Below, in pieces: positions 11,968 through 26,200 of a stretch of DNA of 64,000 bases. The notes under the pieces are model-generated. The model did not search any database. It saw only the letters and a program-made list of their open reading frames with translations, and was not told the DNA's origin. How positions within the stretch are numbered: the first letter of the stretch is position 1; every line of letters starts with the position of its first letter. Origin of the DNA: Dipteronia dyeriana (taxonomy: Eukaryota; Streptophyta; Magnoliopsida; Sapindales; Sapindaceae). The DNA lies in the NCBI GenBank assembly GCA_032871835.1, contig CM065301.1, forward strand, positions 81,934,069 through 81,998,068. The letters are read 5' to 3'. A program made the translations under genes and the position numbers.

Positions 11968-12215
11968 CATACATTTGAAAACATAATATCATGGTGAGCT
12001 TACTTACATAATACATAAACATTTGAAAACACAATATGTCATGAATGAATTTACTTACATAATATATACTCATTTGAAAACATAACAAGTTGTCAATGGG
12101 TTTGCTTACATAATACATAAACGTTTGAAAACATAATGTCATAAATGAGTTTGCTTATATAATATATACTTAATTAAAAACATAACACGTCATAGATGAG
12201 TTTGCTTTTACCTCG
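11968..12215. repeat. Minisatellite, about five copies of a ~50-bp unit
   Basis: The block CATTTGAAAACATAA recurs at about 11972, 12020, 12071, 12122 and, weakly, 12171, with GAGTTTGCTTACATAATA-like sequence between. An apparent minus-strand protein here (YYVSK/LCFQ repeats) is only a translation of the minisatellite. Confidence 0.8.
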
Positions 12216-13056
12216 AACTCATATGAATTCGTTTTAGTTCTAAAAGCACAAGAATCACTCAAACTTATACGATTACAAATTAAATTACTGTCATAACCTC
12301 GTTACCACAACAAATTTAATCTCAAAATAAATGACTTACATTGAACTAAACTTATGATTTATTCATCCATCTAATTATCACAACTAAACATAATAATGTT
12401 TTTTAATATTTTGGAGTGAAACAAATTTTGAAACACTTACAAAATTGTCTATTTTCATAATAAAAAACGCAAACACAAAAATCATTTAATGTCATACCTC
12501 AATTCAATTCTCATACATATATACTGTCCATCAAATCCCTAATAAAATCATTTAAAATCACAAATTAATGTAAAAGATAAATCATCAAAACTTATAATCC
12601 TTCTTCCTTTGTATCTAGGGCAAATGACCATCTCTCCATTTATTGTCTACACGTCTGTTAGGGAGAGTCTAATAGGTTTATACCCCTCATTCAATTAAAC
12701 AGTACACTAATAAAATCTCTTTATTACAATTGAACGCTTCTATTTATTTCTAATTACCTTTAATATTTCCATAGTCATTTTTTTTCTTCTAAAGGCAATT
12801 AACTTGTGTTCGGATAGAACAGTTGTTTTAACATATATTATGAATTTGCTGTAGTCTATGAGGGTTGTATCTATAGACTATGTCTCAAGATTAACAAACC
12901 AGGTGGCACATGGTTTAGTAAAAAAATACACTGACATGTGTTAAAGACTCGTTCTAGATTGAAGAGGTTCTTAATTATGTTAGAAAGTTTGTAATGGCTG
13001 AGTGCCCAAGTTAACTTTGTTTCTGTGTTTTACTCATTTAATGTAAAAAAAAAGAA

Positions 13057-13290
13057 AGAGTTGCAATGAAAGCGTAACACTTGAGATTATCTAATTAATT
13101 ATGGAATAGTGGGGATGTAAACAAAGAGTTGGTTCAGAGAGTGGGCATAATAAATAAAGAGTACATCATACATGTATAAATGTATGAAGATTTAGAGTTG
13201 CAATGAAAGTGTAACACATGAGATTATCTAATTAATTATGGAACGTAAACGAATATTTAGTTCAAAATTTGGGTACAATAAATAGACAAC
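13057..13290. repeat. Imperfect tandem duplication, period ~137 bp
   Basis: GAGTTGCAATGAAAGYGTAA followed by GAGATTATCTAATTAATTAT occurs at about 13058 and 13195. The second copy carries internal deletions. Confidence 0.7.
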
Positions 13291-13780
13291 TCAAGTCATT
13301 AAATTTCCATAATATATATGATTTTCATAAAATATGAAACTTATATTTAATAATCATTAACCATTAACTAAAGTTTACTAATCCTCTTGTTTTATTTATA
13401 TATATATATTGTAATGAATACATAGAATTTAAGGTCCAAGCTCCTTCACTATGATAGGTGGTGCTTTAGAGCTCCATTTTAGTATATTATATAGATATAT
13501 ATGTAGATTTATCATTAATCTTACTTAATATAAATTAAATTCTATACTCGTATATTTTTTCATGTTTATTTTAAACAAAATTAAAATAAAATTAACCGTT
13601 GAATTAGATAAGCACCATCTAAATTTGACTAATTGTTGACTAAGAGATCAATTTGATGTATTTATAAAATAAATAAGGGATTACAGGGTACTAATAAAAA
13701 GCAAACATAAAGTTTTTTTTTTGACAATATCAATCTATCCACTTATTTCGTTCATGTATTTTTTTTTAACTTTCTTTATC

Positions 13781-13863
13781 GTCGGTAGGAATCGAACTGC
13801 TGACTTAGAAGTCATTTCTTAATTCTCATGCTCGTCCATTTACCGGCTGAACTACGCCTTTGG
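13781..13863 (-). other. tRNA-like sequence: tRNA pseudogene or short SINE head
   Basis: On the minus strand GGCGTAGTTCAGCCGGTAA resembles a Pol III A box and CAGTTCGATTCCTACC a B box, with TGACTTCTAAGTCA able to form an anticodon-like hairpin. The acceptor and T stems do not pair cleanly, so it is not a working tRNA. An A-rich tail (T-rich on the plus strand, 13761-13780) follows the 3' side, as in tRNA-derived SINEs. Clear target duplications were not found. Confidence 0.4.
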
Positions 13864-14071
13864 TGACGAAATGAAAGTTATTGAACGATAATCGCACATT
13901 TTATTTTAATAGACTGAGGCGGTTGGGTTGGGTAGGGTAGGTGACAGTTTGCCCAAAGCATGATAGAGTACATGATGGGCTGAAAATAAAAAAACCGGTC
14001 GGAACACATAAACGGGTTTTGGGTACGAGATAGACCCGATCCGAACCGACCCGTTTCCTAGAAAAACCGAT

Positions 14072-14143
14072 CACGTGTGTGTGAGAGAGCTCTCAGCTTC
14101 TTTTACATAGAGCCACTGTGCCCTGAGACCGATATATATATAG
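14072..14143 (+). promoter_or_regulatory. Probable DDB1 core promoter with G-box and TATA element
   Basis: CACGTG, a plant G-box core bound by bZIP and bHLH factors, lies at 14072-14077, and a TATA-like GATATATATATAG at 14131-14143. Transcription would then start near 14165. The leader that follows carries a GA run at about 14194-14210, common in plant 5' UTRs, before the ATG at 14279. Position and motif support it; no expression evidence exists. Confidence 0.5.
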
Positions 14144-14278
14144 AGAGAAAGTAGAAAGTAGAAACTCCGAGAAACAAAATCCGCACAAACACGGAGAGAG
14201 AGAGAGAGAGTGAGTGAGAGTGATTAGTTAGATAATTGAGAGAAACACAAGACGCTACTACGTTTGGAAAACCAAAAC

Positions 14279-17200
14279 ATGAGTGTATGGAACTATGTGG
14301 TGACGGCTCACAAACCCACCAATGTCACCCACTCTTGCGTCGGCAATTTCACCGCCCCTCAGGAGCTCAATCTCATCGTCGCGTATGCTTTCTTCCTTCT
14401 CTTTCTTTGCTCTTACCATTATTATTCCACTGTGCTAGGGTTTCTAACTAAGTGTTTGTTAAGTCCCATTAATCCTTTTTTTTTCTGATTCTATTTGTAT
14501 AGTCGATACGAAATTGATTGATTTTTTTTTTATTCTTCTTTCCTTGTACTTACTATTTTGATTATCATATTTAGCTCGAGAGTGCACGTTTTTATCCATT
14601 GAGTAGTGCATTCATACTTTTCTATCTGCTTTCAGGAAATGCACCCGTATCGAAATTCATTTGCTTACTCCTCAGGGACTACAGGTATTGTGCAATTTTT
14701 TTTTTCATTTGATATATATGTGAAGCATTTTCTGGTGTAATCGTATAAATCTTGGACCCAAATTCTCAGTGAGCATAAGTGCTTGGTTTCTGGTCTTGAA
14801 GGCACCAACTTTTGTGGTAAAGGGTTAGGGAGCGGCTCCTTTTTGTAGTTGTTGAAACTGGGACTGTGGTTATTGTGGAATTTAGTAGGTTACTAGGTTA
14901 GGTTGCTCCACTCGTAGGATATGAATACATAATATTGGGATGTTGAGATATTTACAAATGTATTGCTGTATGCTAGGTCACTTGTTGATCAGAGCAGTTA
15001 AAACTGATGTGATATACAATGCATGAAGAATTAATATTTTTTATTCAATTTCTAAATGGTTTATTTAATATTCAGTCTTCAGTCCTGTTAACTATGAAAA
15101 CGAAATTATCCTTATTCTTTACTTGGCATAAACTAGACCTTTTTTTAATGAATTTCAAAATCCGTGAAATTCATTTTCATTAGAACTGAAATCATGATTA
15201 TCAGTAAGTGATAATTTTTTTGTGCAGCCTATGTTGGATGTGCCAATATATGGAAGAATTGCAACACTGGAACTTTTTCGCTCTCATGTGAGTGCTCTTT
15301 TTAATGTTTCTACTCTTTTAGACATCAATAGTTTCATTGTGATATATATATATATATGATTTTGTTAATGTTCTCTGTTCATATCAGGGAGAAGCACAGG
15401 ATTTTCTATTTATTGCAACGGAGAGATACAAATTCTGTGTTCTTCAATGGGATGCCGAGACATCTGAGCTTATTACAAGGTTTTAGCTTGAGAAAAATAA
15501 AACACTTAGTTTTCATCATTTTCCATATTGGATGCTTAATATTGTTTGATTTCATTGCTTATACATCAACTTTTAACTTTGTTAGTTGTCCCATGTCAAA
15601 CATCTGGTGTTGTTACTGTTGTAGCATCTGCTTCTGCTTTTGAATCTCATTGAGCAATTGTAGTTGAAATTGTATTTGTTTACATTGGCTGGTTGTTTGC
15701 TGTTTAATATGTTAATCGATCAGGTTATGCCAGGAGTAGTACTATCTAGTGAACTTTTATGGCCTTATAGGCTATTTAATGAGTTTTAACAAGGTCAGCT
15801 ACCTTTGAATTGGGTGTAGTTCTTTCCTAGTTACCTTTCTCAGCTAATTCATTTTGTATCTTTTATTTTACTGTATTTCGTATTGCAAACTGTGTGTGCT
15901 TTCTGCTGTAATGATCTTCCTTGTATTGTTATGTGGCAACCATTACACATGGAATTTTGTTCCAGTCTCGTAATCAATTATTGATTCTCGTAACAAAATA
16001 TTTTAAAACAAGGGAGCGATTGCTCTTGTTTCATTTATAAGCTGTGCATATTCTTTTATCCTTTTTCTATTCTTTGGGGAGGGAACAAGTGGTATAGATC
16101 CATGGACACTTACAATTAGAGAAGCAAAACTGGTATAACTAAAATTATATGAAAAGTTACTCGAATGGTTTAGAAGTGAAGCGAAGTGGATTTAGATGCA
16201 TAAGGCTTAGGAACCGGTGCCAGCACATAAGTAAAAAACTAATAAATCAGGTTTTTCTTTCTAATTGTGATTTTAGTGCATTTTACAGAAAATCAAATTA
16301 TAACGAAAAAGGATATTGTACTTTATGTTAATAATCTTAATATATTATTCTTTATTTCAATGTATTTGCTGGTTCTTTAGGATTTCAGAACTTCTGCAAA
16401 TAAAAAAGTCTTTTTAAGAATGAAATTCAGAGTCATAATCTTTATAGATTTTAAAAAAAGATTGATTTTTCTGTCCGTTATCAGTAGTTCTAAGAGGAAT
16501 AGAATTGTAGGATGATGCATAGATATATTACATTGCTGTTTATATTTCATGGATGTACAAGCATAATATGCATATATGCATGCCAGAGAATGAAATCCAC
16601 TGTCATAATCTTAATGGATTTTACAAAAAGATTGATTTTTCTGTCCGGTCGATCTAAGAGGAATAGAATTGTAGGATGATGCGTAGATATATTACATTGC
16701 TGTTTATATTTCATGCACGTACGGGAATAATATGCATATGCATGTGCTTGATGATGTTAATCTTTTTCCTTTCATCTCAATTAGATAGTACTACTTTGAA
16801 GGAAACAACAAGAACTGTATATCATTGTATATATCAACTTACGCATTCAAATGCTAGTTTGCGCTATGCAAAAAGAATACTAATGGTATTGTATTAGATA
16901 TTAATGTTGTGTACTATTTTAGTCTTTTGTGAGTGTTTCTTCTTTGGTGGGGGGTTTAGCGGTAGTTGCAATCATAAAGGCGGGGTATTTAACATTTCCC
17001 AAGAAATCCTTTAGTCTTTTAACTACATTTGGGCTGTTGTATTTGCTGCTATTGGCCTTTTTTTTTCCTTCAAAATTTTGTGGGGCTTCTGTGCTTACTA
17101 TGTTTTTAAGAAGTTAACTCTGCATAGTGATAAATTTGTTAATTGCAAGAAAATATAATTTGAGCTAGCGTTTCTAGAGAGTTTGAATTTATCTTTTAAT

Positions 17201-20200
17201 TTTTGAGAATCTTGAAAACTCTGAGAACTGTTGTAGTTTATTTTTATCATATACTTATTGCATTCCTGTACTCATGGAGTTTTATGCTTGTCGTGTAGAG
17301 CAATGGGGGATGTCTCTGATCGTATAGGCCGTCCTACAGACAATGGTCAGGTAATATATTTATCTCGTCATGAATTCGTATGGTTTGAAGTATGTTTTAG
17401 AGAAGGTCATCCCGCTTATTTTATTATTTTATTTTATTATTATTATTTTCAGATTGGCATTATTGATCCTGATTGTAGATTAATTGGACTCCATTTGTAT
17501 GATGGGTTGTTTAAGGTATGTGGATTGAAGCTTAATCATCCATTTTATCTCTCCTTCTATTTTGGTTAATTTCTTTCTCAAAATTTTAATACAGTCTTGC
17601 ATTTTCTATTACATTTAAAATTATGAGATTGGCTATTATAGTTTATTGTTCTATCAGGTTATTCCTTTTGATAACAAGGGACAGCTCAAGGAAGCATTTA
17701 ACATAAGGTATTCTATTAATTTCAACACTTCATATTGAATTCAGGCTGTCAGGCATTTCTACAAATGCATATTTTTCTTTCTAATTTAAGTTATAAATTT
17801 GGACTATTAATATGGACACTGAGGTTCAGGAGGATCTCATTCCGGTTACATAGTTTAATTGTTTACTGTTCGTTACCTTACAGAAAGCTAGAAACTTGTG
17901 ACTTAAGTATTATTTATTTGATCTGTGAATTTTCTGGATTCTTCATTGTGATATTCTTGCAACTAAGGTTTAAGCTGTTATTGATTGTATTTACTTTGAG
18001 AATTCTGAAGGGTGAGATTACTGGAGTTAGTTATGCCATTCATCTCTTTAAGTTGGTGGAATGTATGCTAAAGGATGCATTTATTGACTTTGGCCTGCCC
18101 TCTACTTGATTGGATCAAACATTTTTCTAATTGTGCCAAATTTTGAGAGATGTATCATGATGTCTATGTAAGTTGGGTTTCCTTTTCAATTGGTTGGGAC
18201 CATTAGTGAATTTCACTTTGTCTGGTAAAATGCTGTGTCTATTTTATTTCCTGTTTATAAATTTTTTGGCCAACCGGCAATAAAGATTTAATGGGTGGTA
18301 GAGCGACAAGTTCAAGTACCGACTATGGATGCCTTTTTGACTTATGGCATTGTTTGACCTGCTTTTTGCATTTTTACCTACCAATTTTACCAAGAAGCAC
18401 TCCTTTAACAGATCAGTTCTTTGCTGCTGTATTTCACCATTGTTACAATTTAAAATTTTTAGGGAAATTTGCTGATTGTTTAGGAGGGAAAGCAGTTTTA
18501 TGTTGTTATGATCTGTACAAGAGGATCCATTATTGTCCTGGTCTCCGGAATTGTTTTCTGTTACAATTTTCCATTTTTATTCCTAGTAAAACTTTTATTA
18601 TTGGTACTTCAAAAAAAAAAACCCGATTATTCGTGGCATATTTCTTAGGTGGTAAAATCGAAATGCAAGTGTTTTCCTAGACTAGATACCATGGAAAAGC
18701 AATGCCAATGTCTGGGCTTCGGTCTCTACTTCTCCTGACAGATGTTCCCTTCTTCTTTCAGAAAAATTAGGATTCAGAAACTTCTTGAGAGCTGTGGAAG
18801 TCTTGGAGTCTTTTTTTTGTTGTTTTGGAATTTTGGTTGGGTGTTTCTTTTATGTATAATTCTGAAGTATCTTTTTTGGGTCCTCAAATAGAAGATTGGT
18901 CTAAAGTTGTACATTTTTGAGTCTTTTTATTGTCACACATTCTTGGGTGAAAATGTTTTCCATCCTTTGTATCTTTTTCTCTTCTTTAATCATAGCTTTC
19001 TGTTTTTGTTAAGAAAAAGAATACAACCACAAAAAACATATACATGGATTGATACCATGTATGGATGTTTTTATTCTAATTGAATATTATTTATTTATTT
19101 ATTTTTTCGCTTTGGTTTTGCAGGCTTGAAGAACTTCAGGTTTTGGATATCAAGTTTCTTTATGGTTGTTCGAAACCAACAATAGTAGTTCTCTACCAGG
19201 TACCTAATTTTTTTGCTTTTCTGTTAAGTAATTTTTTGGCTTTTATTAATTTTCTTTTTATTTCAAAATAATCCTTCTTAGTAAAGTTGATACTCCCTTT
19301 GTGGTGTATTTTCATGTGGACACCTTATGGTTGAAAAGGTTGCATGGCATTGTCAGTGTAAGGTGGATGTGTTGATGAGGCAAATTTATAAAAGTAAAAC
19401 TTGGCTAGAGTGGCAAGTTGAATGTGTGTGGATGATTGTGCATGTCCAAACATGTGGTGCATATAGACCAACTTTGGTTTTCCATATTTAAATTTTATTT
19501 CTGAAGTGATGAGGTGTTAAACAAATGTTCACCTCATGATCAATGTGTGCCAGAAGTTTCAACATCTTATTAATTATAACATGTTAAAAAGTATGGGTTC
19601 TCTAGATATTGTCTCATACATGTAACGAGAGTCGAAGAAGGTTCGCTGCCTGACATCTAGTTTGACCGTTGAACATATCAATGTTTTTTTTTTTTTTTAA
19701 ATTTAAAATAAAAAAAAATAGGATTTTTGAACATATCTGTTTAGTGTGATATACAAGAATACTAGTATATTTTACTGAATGGTTTAGATAATCATCTTGT
19801 TATATTATTCTTCATTTTAGGATAACAAAGATGCTCGACATGTCAAAACATATGAGGTTGCTTTGAAGGATAAAGATTTTGTTGAGGGCCCTTGGACGCA
19901 GAACAATTTGGACAATGGAGCTGATTTGCTAATACCGGTACCTCCGCCCCTTTGCGGTGTCCTTATAATTGGAGAAGAGACAATTGTATACTGTAGTGCT
20001 AATGCTTTTAAAGCAATCCCTATCAGACCAGTAAGAACTTTTAGATCTGCTTCCAGATTTCTTTAAGCATTGCATGACAATTTCCACAAGCATTATAATT
20101 TGTGATTGCTTATAAATGCGTCAGACTAATTTTCTTTATCATGTTGGTGCATACTCCAGTCCATCACAAAAGCCTATGGAAGAGTTGATGCTGATGGTTC

Positions 20201-23200
20201 AAGATATTTACTTGGTGATCATGCCGGGCTTCTTCACCTCCTGGTTATCACCCATGAGAAAGAGAAGTAAGTGATCATTCCATTATCGCATATTTGCTGT
20301 CAAACATTTCATTTTTTTTTATACCCAGAACTCCCCCAACCTTTCCCTTGTTCCCAGATTCTAAACTAGCAGCTACTGTTAGACCTTATACCCTTGGTAC
20401 CAATGCAACTTTTAGGATTTTAATATCCCAGATTGTTGACCCCAAAGGGTATAGAACCCTTGAAAGCTCCTTCACTCAACCTCCAAGGGGTCGCTCACAA
20501 ACATGTCACAGCAATCATTCTTCTGTCATAAATTTGCTATCAAACACAATGATATGTACAAATTTGTCTAGAAGAATCAGACAAAACTTAATTTGAACTG
20601 CTGGACAGTTAGCATTAACAGGATCTCTCTTGACTCATCTACATCAATTTTTCAGGGTTACTGGACTTAAAATTGAGCTTTTGGGGGAAACTTCTATTGC
20701 ATCCACTATATCATATTTGGATAATGCAGTTGTATATATTGGCTCAAGCTATGGAGACTCACAGGTTTGGTGACTTAAATATTTATTGACAACTGTCCGT
20801 TTTATTTATGCACATGTTGAACTTTTAACTCTTTAAGTTTATGTTATGGACTTCATTGAGCGTGATATACCTAACTTTTTAATATTAAAGATAATGGCAG
20901 CCTTGTAATTTTGTTTTATGGATGGACTAATTCACGAAAATGTACTTGGCATTAAGTAATTTGTATATTTCTGCGCTACTAATTGTGCAAACTCTCTAGC
21001 AGTTGTCATTGTTAAAGTTCGTTGCAAATATTTCATAAAACCCTTGAGAGTTGAATTTAAGTTTCTTATTAAATTATTTGTAATTAAAGGAAATTATAGT
21101 TATTTGTTAACAAAATAGTGAAAATTAGTTCTTTTTGTAACTACCTCTAGTTCCACTGACCTTACCTACTATTATGCGAGGAAACACTTACTGACTGACA
21201 CCACTCATTCTCTTGTTGTACAAAATTATTTAATTTCAGTATATGAATAAAAATTTAGTTTAGTTATGGCATGTGCGTATTTGCTAACTAACTCATCAAA
21301 TTATACAAATTTAGAGTAGTCAGACAAGGAAACAAAAATCTTTGGTGAAACTCCTGGGAGGAGCAGTATAGGTGGAGCAGCACTCTACACTTTGTAGTTC
21401 CTTTGCTCAAACAAATGGGGAACTTTCCTCCTTTTCTTCTTCTTTGGAACATTCTAGTACTCGTGGACATTAAAATAAATGTATAAATAAAATCTTATGT
21501 CCAGGATGTGTTTTTGCAGTTGTCAACTAATTTAATATACTCCGTATAAATTGAAGTATGATGTACTGTTTTTAACCCTGAAAGAAAAATTATATTGTAC
21601 TTTTAAAAGATCTTTTGCAATATTGAGTTTTCACAGACTTGTAATTGTGCCAAAACAGCTTATAAAGCTAAATCTACAACCAGATGCAAAAGGTTCATAT
21701 GTTGAAGTTTTGGAAAGGTATGTCAACTTGGGGCCAATTGTTGACTTCTGCATATTTGACCTTGAGAGGCAAGGCCAAGGTCAGGTTGTAACTTGCTCTG
21801 GAGCATACAAGGATGGTTCTCTTCGCATAGTTCGAAATGGAATAGGAATTAATGAACAGGTATGGCTTTCTTAAAAATTTCCTCTTGTTTCTTGTATTTT
21901 TGCTAAGTAACTATATGGTCAGAAAACTCACTGTTGATGTATGTATTCAACATTGTAGGCATCAGTGGAATTGCAAGGTATTAAAGGAATGTGGTCATTA
22001 AGATCGTCTACTGATGATCCGTTTGATACCTTCCTGGTTGTTAGTTTTATCAGTGAGACACGAATTTTGGCAATGAATCTTGAGGATGAGCTGGAAGAAA
22101 CCGAAATAGAGGGTTTCTGTTCACAAGCACAAACTTTGTTTTGCCATGATGCTATTTACAATCAACTAGTACAAGTATGTTTTCTATACGTTTCTTTTAT
22201 TTATACTCTTTTCTTTTATATGTTCAAATCCTCACAAAACTTTCTCTATAAATTGACCTTTAATTTATGGAAAAAATTGTTTTATTTATTTATTAGTATT
22301 ATTTTGACAGGATACAGAAAACTTTATTTAAAGATGAACAAAACTTTCTTTGTGAATCAATGGACTTATTAAGATCAACTGCAGAATTTACACTTTAAGT
22401 GCTGAACTTCTACAATCAGCTTAAAGTTCATTCATTCCATGTATAATTTAATATTTGCCTTGCCCATCTTTTATTTAACAACACATGAATGCTTCATCCA
22501 AAAAAAAAAAAACACGTGAATGCAGGTGCAGCTGTATCTAAACATTTTACAGCAGCCATTTTCTTGTTTTGAGTTGCGGCTGATATCTCGCTTCCATAAA
22601 TATATTGCAACCTCACATTAAATGGATTTCATTTACTGTAACTTGAAGTGAATCTACTCTAGTTTTATTTTCTTAATTTGGTTGTCAATGGTGTTTATTT
22701 AATATTGTTATTGCTGTTGTTATTTTGTTGGTGGTGTATTTTTCAGTGGTGTCATGGTATTACTGTTTTGGTATTGTTATAATTTTATTGTCACTATCTT
22801 GTAATTTTTGTTTTTATGAGACATTTCTTGGTAACTGTGTTATCTTGCATTAAGCTTCTTTTTCAGGTTTTGTAACTGGTTTTATGAGATTGTTTTGTGT
22901 AATTAGGACTACCGGCTTATAGGTTTACACTTTCTTCTTACAAATGATAACCAGTATAACATTTAGAATGCACTTGCTGATTTTATTACCATGACAGGTT
23001 ACTTCCAGCTCTGTAAGACTTGTCAGTTCTACAACTAGGGAGATGAGATATGAATGGAATGCTCCACAAGGGTATTCGCTTAATGTTGCAACTGCCAATG
23101 CTACCCAGGTTCATTTTGTACCACATTCTGTGATAATAAATATATGCCGCAATAATCCCCGATATTGCACACCTATTTTGCATAATCGATTACTTCTACC

Positions 23201-26200
23201 TGCAGCAAACCTAATTATTATCAAAGCAAAGTTTCATATTCCTGCCTTAAGAAACAGATGGCTTTCTAGACTAGTCCTTTAATTGTTAAATGAAAATTTA
23301 TGTTTGCTACATGTAAGATCATTGTCATGGTTTAAGATATTCATGGAGAGAAACTCATGCTAGTTAGTTCTTTTTCTACTCTGCATTTTTGTATGTTGAA
23401 GTTTGTACTAGTATTATTTTTAGGCTTATGATTTATACTACCATGTAGATTTTGTAATTCCGCAACTCTTTTGGATTGTTGTAATTTCAGTTTTCCTCTT
23501 AGTTACTAAGATCATGTTAGCTCGGCAAGCTTTTGAAATCAACATTATATCACATAAGAAACATATGATCTGCATTGATGCAATTTGGATATTTTTCTGC
23601 AATTGACATCCAGATGTTCAACTTGTTTTGTTAATCAATGTAACTTTTTCGCTGTTTCTATGACAGGTTTTACTGGCAACTGGAGGTGGGCATTTGGTTT
23701 ATTTAGAAATTGGTGATGGAACATTGACAGAAGTAAAACATGCACAGCTGGAGTATGAGATCTCATGCCTTGACATTAATCCCATTGGTGATAACCCTAA
23801 CTATAGTCAGCTAGCTGCTGTTGGAATGTGGACAGATATAAGTGTCAGGATATTTTCTCTGCCTGACCTGAATCTCATAACCAAGGAGAATCTGGGAGGA
23901 GAAATCATACCTCGTTCTGTTCTTCTATGTGCCTTTGAAGGGGTATGCTTGTCTTTGAGCTTTCTTCATTTATTTTTCCCAAAATAACTTATGATTAAGT
24001 CTTATCACCATAACATGATACATGATTGCCAAGCATCTGTGAATGATGATTTCCATGTATCAATGTATCATATTATAATGAATGGTTTGGACTATATTAC
24101 CTAAATTATGATTACCACTATCTTGGCATTCATTTGAGGATAAAATTAGTGATTTTAGCATCGGTGGTGCATTTAGGGCAAATTTGTCTGCTGCTTTCAT
24201 CTTAATTCTACTTATGTCCTGTCTCCATTGTCCACTTGTTTTTTAATGCCTATAAATAAGTAGTGATTTTAGCATTGGAGGTGCATTTAGAGCAAATTTG
24301 TCTGCCGCTTTCATCTTAATTCTACTTCTGTCTTGTCTCCATCAGTCCATTGTCCACTTGTTTTCAATGCTTATAAATTAGTCTCTTGCTGATTCCTTTT
24401 CAGATATCTTATTTGTTATGTGCACTTGGAGATGGTCATCTTTTAAACTTCTTGTTGAACATGAGTACCGGTGAGTTGACTGATAGGAAAAAGGTGTCTC
24501 TTGGGACCCAGCCAATAACACTTCGTACTTTCTCTTCCAAGAATACTACACACGTGTTTGCTGCATCAGACAGGCCAACTGTGATTTATAGCAGTAACAA
24601 AAAGCTACTTTACAGTAATGTAAATCTGAAAGAAGTTAGTCATATGTGCCCTTTCAACTCTGCTGCTTTTCCAGACAGGTACAACTCCCTCCATCCTCCA
24701 TTTAGTAGCTGTGAATGTTACTAAATCATTGTAAATGCATTTGATATGGATATTTGTTTTGTATGACGCAATTGGAGTGTGTTGATGACTTGATGTAACT
24801 TTCTCATATATACAAATTGAGTAATTATTACTGGGCTGTTACTATCACATTTCTGTAAATTTTTAAGAAACGAAGGACTAATTGTGCCGGTACAAAAATG
24901 TATTTTTTTTTTTTAGGAAGCTCCCATGTAAAGCTATGAAAGTGGTATCTTATAATCAATGTATTTAGATGCGTGAACATATTTAAGTCTGCTTGAAGAC
25001 ATTTTCTTTTTGACTTTTTCCCTATGTTTTGGTTGTTGACAAGACAAAATATCAAATAATTTGTTTATGTTTTTGGCTTAGCATACCATGTTTTTTGTGA
25101 TGGATTCATAAGATTTATTTTTTAATCGGTTGTTGTATATTGGTGTCATACTTGGCAATGAAGCTTTTTCTCATATTCTCTGCTAAATTTATGATTTCTT
25201 TGAAGATTTAAAAATACCCAAAACTTTTACAAGATTAAAATTTCCGTGATAGATCATTGTTTATGTTACCACAACATGAAAAAGCAAGCAGGTCAAGAGT
25301 ATAGGTCAAGAGTATAAGTTTCAGGATAAAGGGACTTTTCTTATCTAGATTTAAATAGAAAAGACGGGTATTTGTAACATGCCACGACAAGGGATGATAA
25401 ACACATTCTTGTCAATTGTTTTTATGTTATTTGGTTTTTATATTCCTCTTAAATGTTAATTCCATAAACATTAATTAGTGGTTTCTGAACAACAGTCTTG
25501 CCATTGCAAAAGAAGGTGAGCTTACAATTGGCACAATTGATGATATCCAGAAGCTTCACATTCGCTCGATACCACTTGGGGAGCATGCACGCCGTATATG
25601 CCATCAAGAACAGTCCCGGACTTTTGCTATCTGCAGTTTGAAAAACCAATCAAATGCAGAGGAATCCGAAATGCACTTCATTCGCTTGTTAGACGACCAA
25701 ACATTTGATTTTATATCAACTTATCCTCTTGACACATTTGAGTATGGATGCTCAATACTTAGCTGCTCCTTCTCTGACGATACCAATGTTTATTACTGTG
25801 TTGGAACTGCGTATGTCCTACCGGAAGAAAATGAGCCAACCAAGGTAAGATAACATTAAATACAATTACCTTTATTTTCTGATTTAGTACTGATGCCGTA
25901 AGAAATGGCCATTTCTCATTTTATTTTTCATTTGTCTAATCAACAATTGCAGGGCAGGATATTGGTTTTCATAGTTGAAGATGGAAAGTTACAGCTAATT
26001 GTAGAGAAGGAAACTAAGGGAGCTGTTTACTCTTTGAATGCCTTTAATGGAAAACTGCTTGCTGCTATCAATCAAAAAATCCAGTTGTACAAGTGGATGC
26101 TCCGAGATGATGGTACCCGTGAGTTGCAATCTGAATGTGGACATCATGGTCACATACTTGCCCTCTATGTACAAACTCGTGGAGATTTCATTGTTGTTGG

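Larger units (their letters stand above)
11208..13780. other. AT-rich gene-free stretch with short tandem repeats
   Basis: No coding similarity is seen on either strand. It contains three tandem families listed separately (11385-11530, 11968-12215, 13057-13290) and lies 5' of DDB1. Confidence 0.6.

Noticed and set aside
11909..12142. A 77-codon repetitive Tyr/Phe-rich protein
   Set aside because: It is just a translation of the 50-bp minisatellite.
13781..13863. A functional tRNA gene
   Set aside because: The acceptor and T stems do not pair and the anticodon arm spacing is wrong.
17735..18680. Two long frames in DDB1 intron 7 (124 and 129 codons)
   Set aside because: They are T-rich intronic frames without recognisable similarity; the flanking exons splice cleanly around them.
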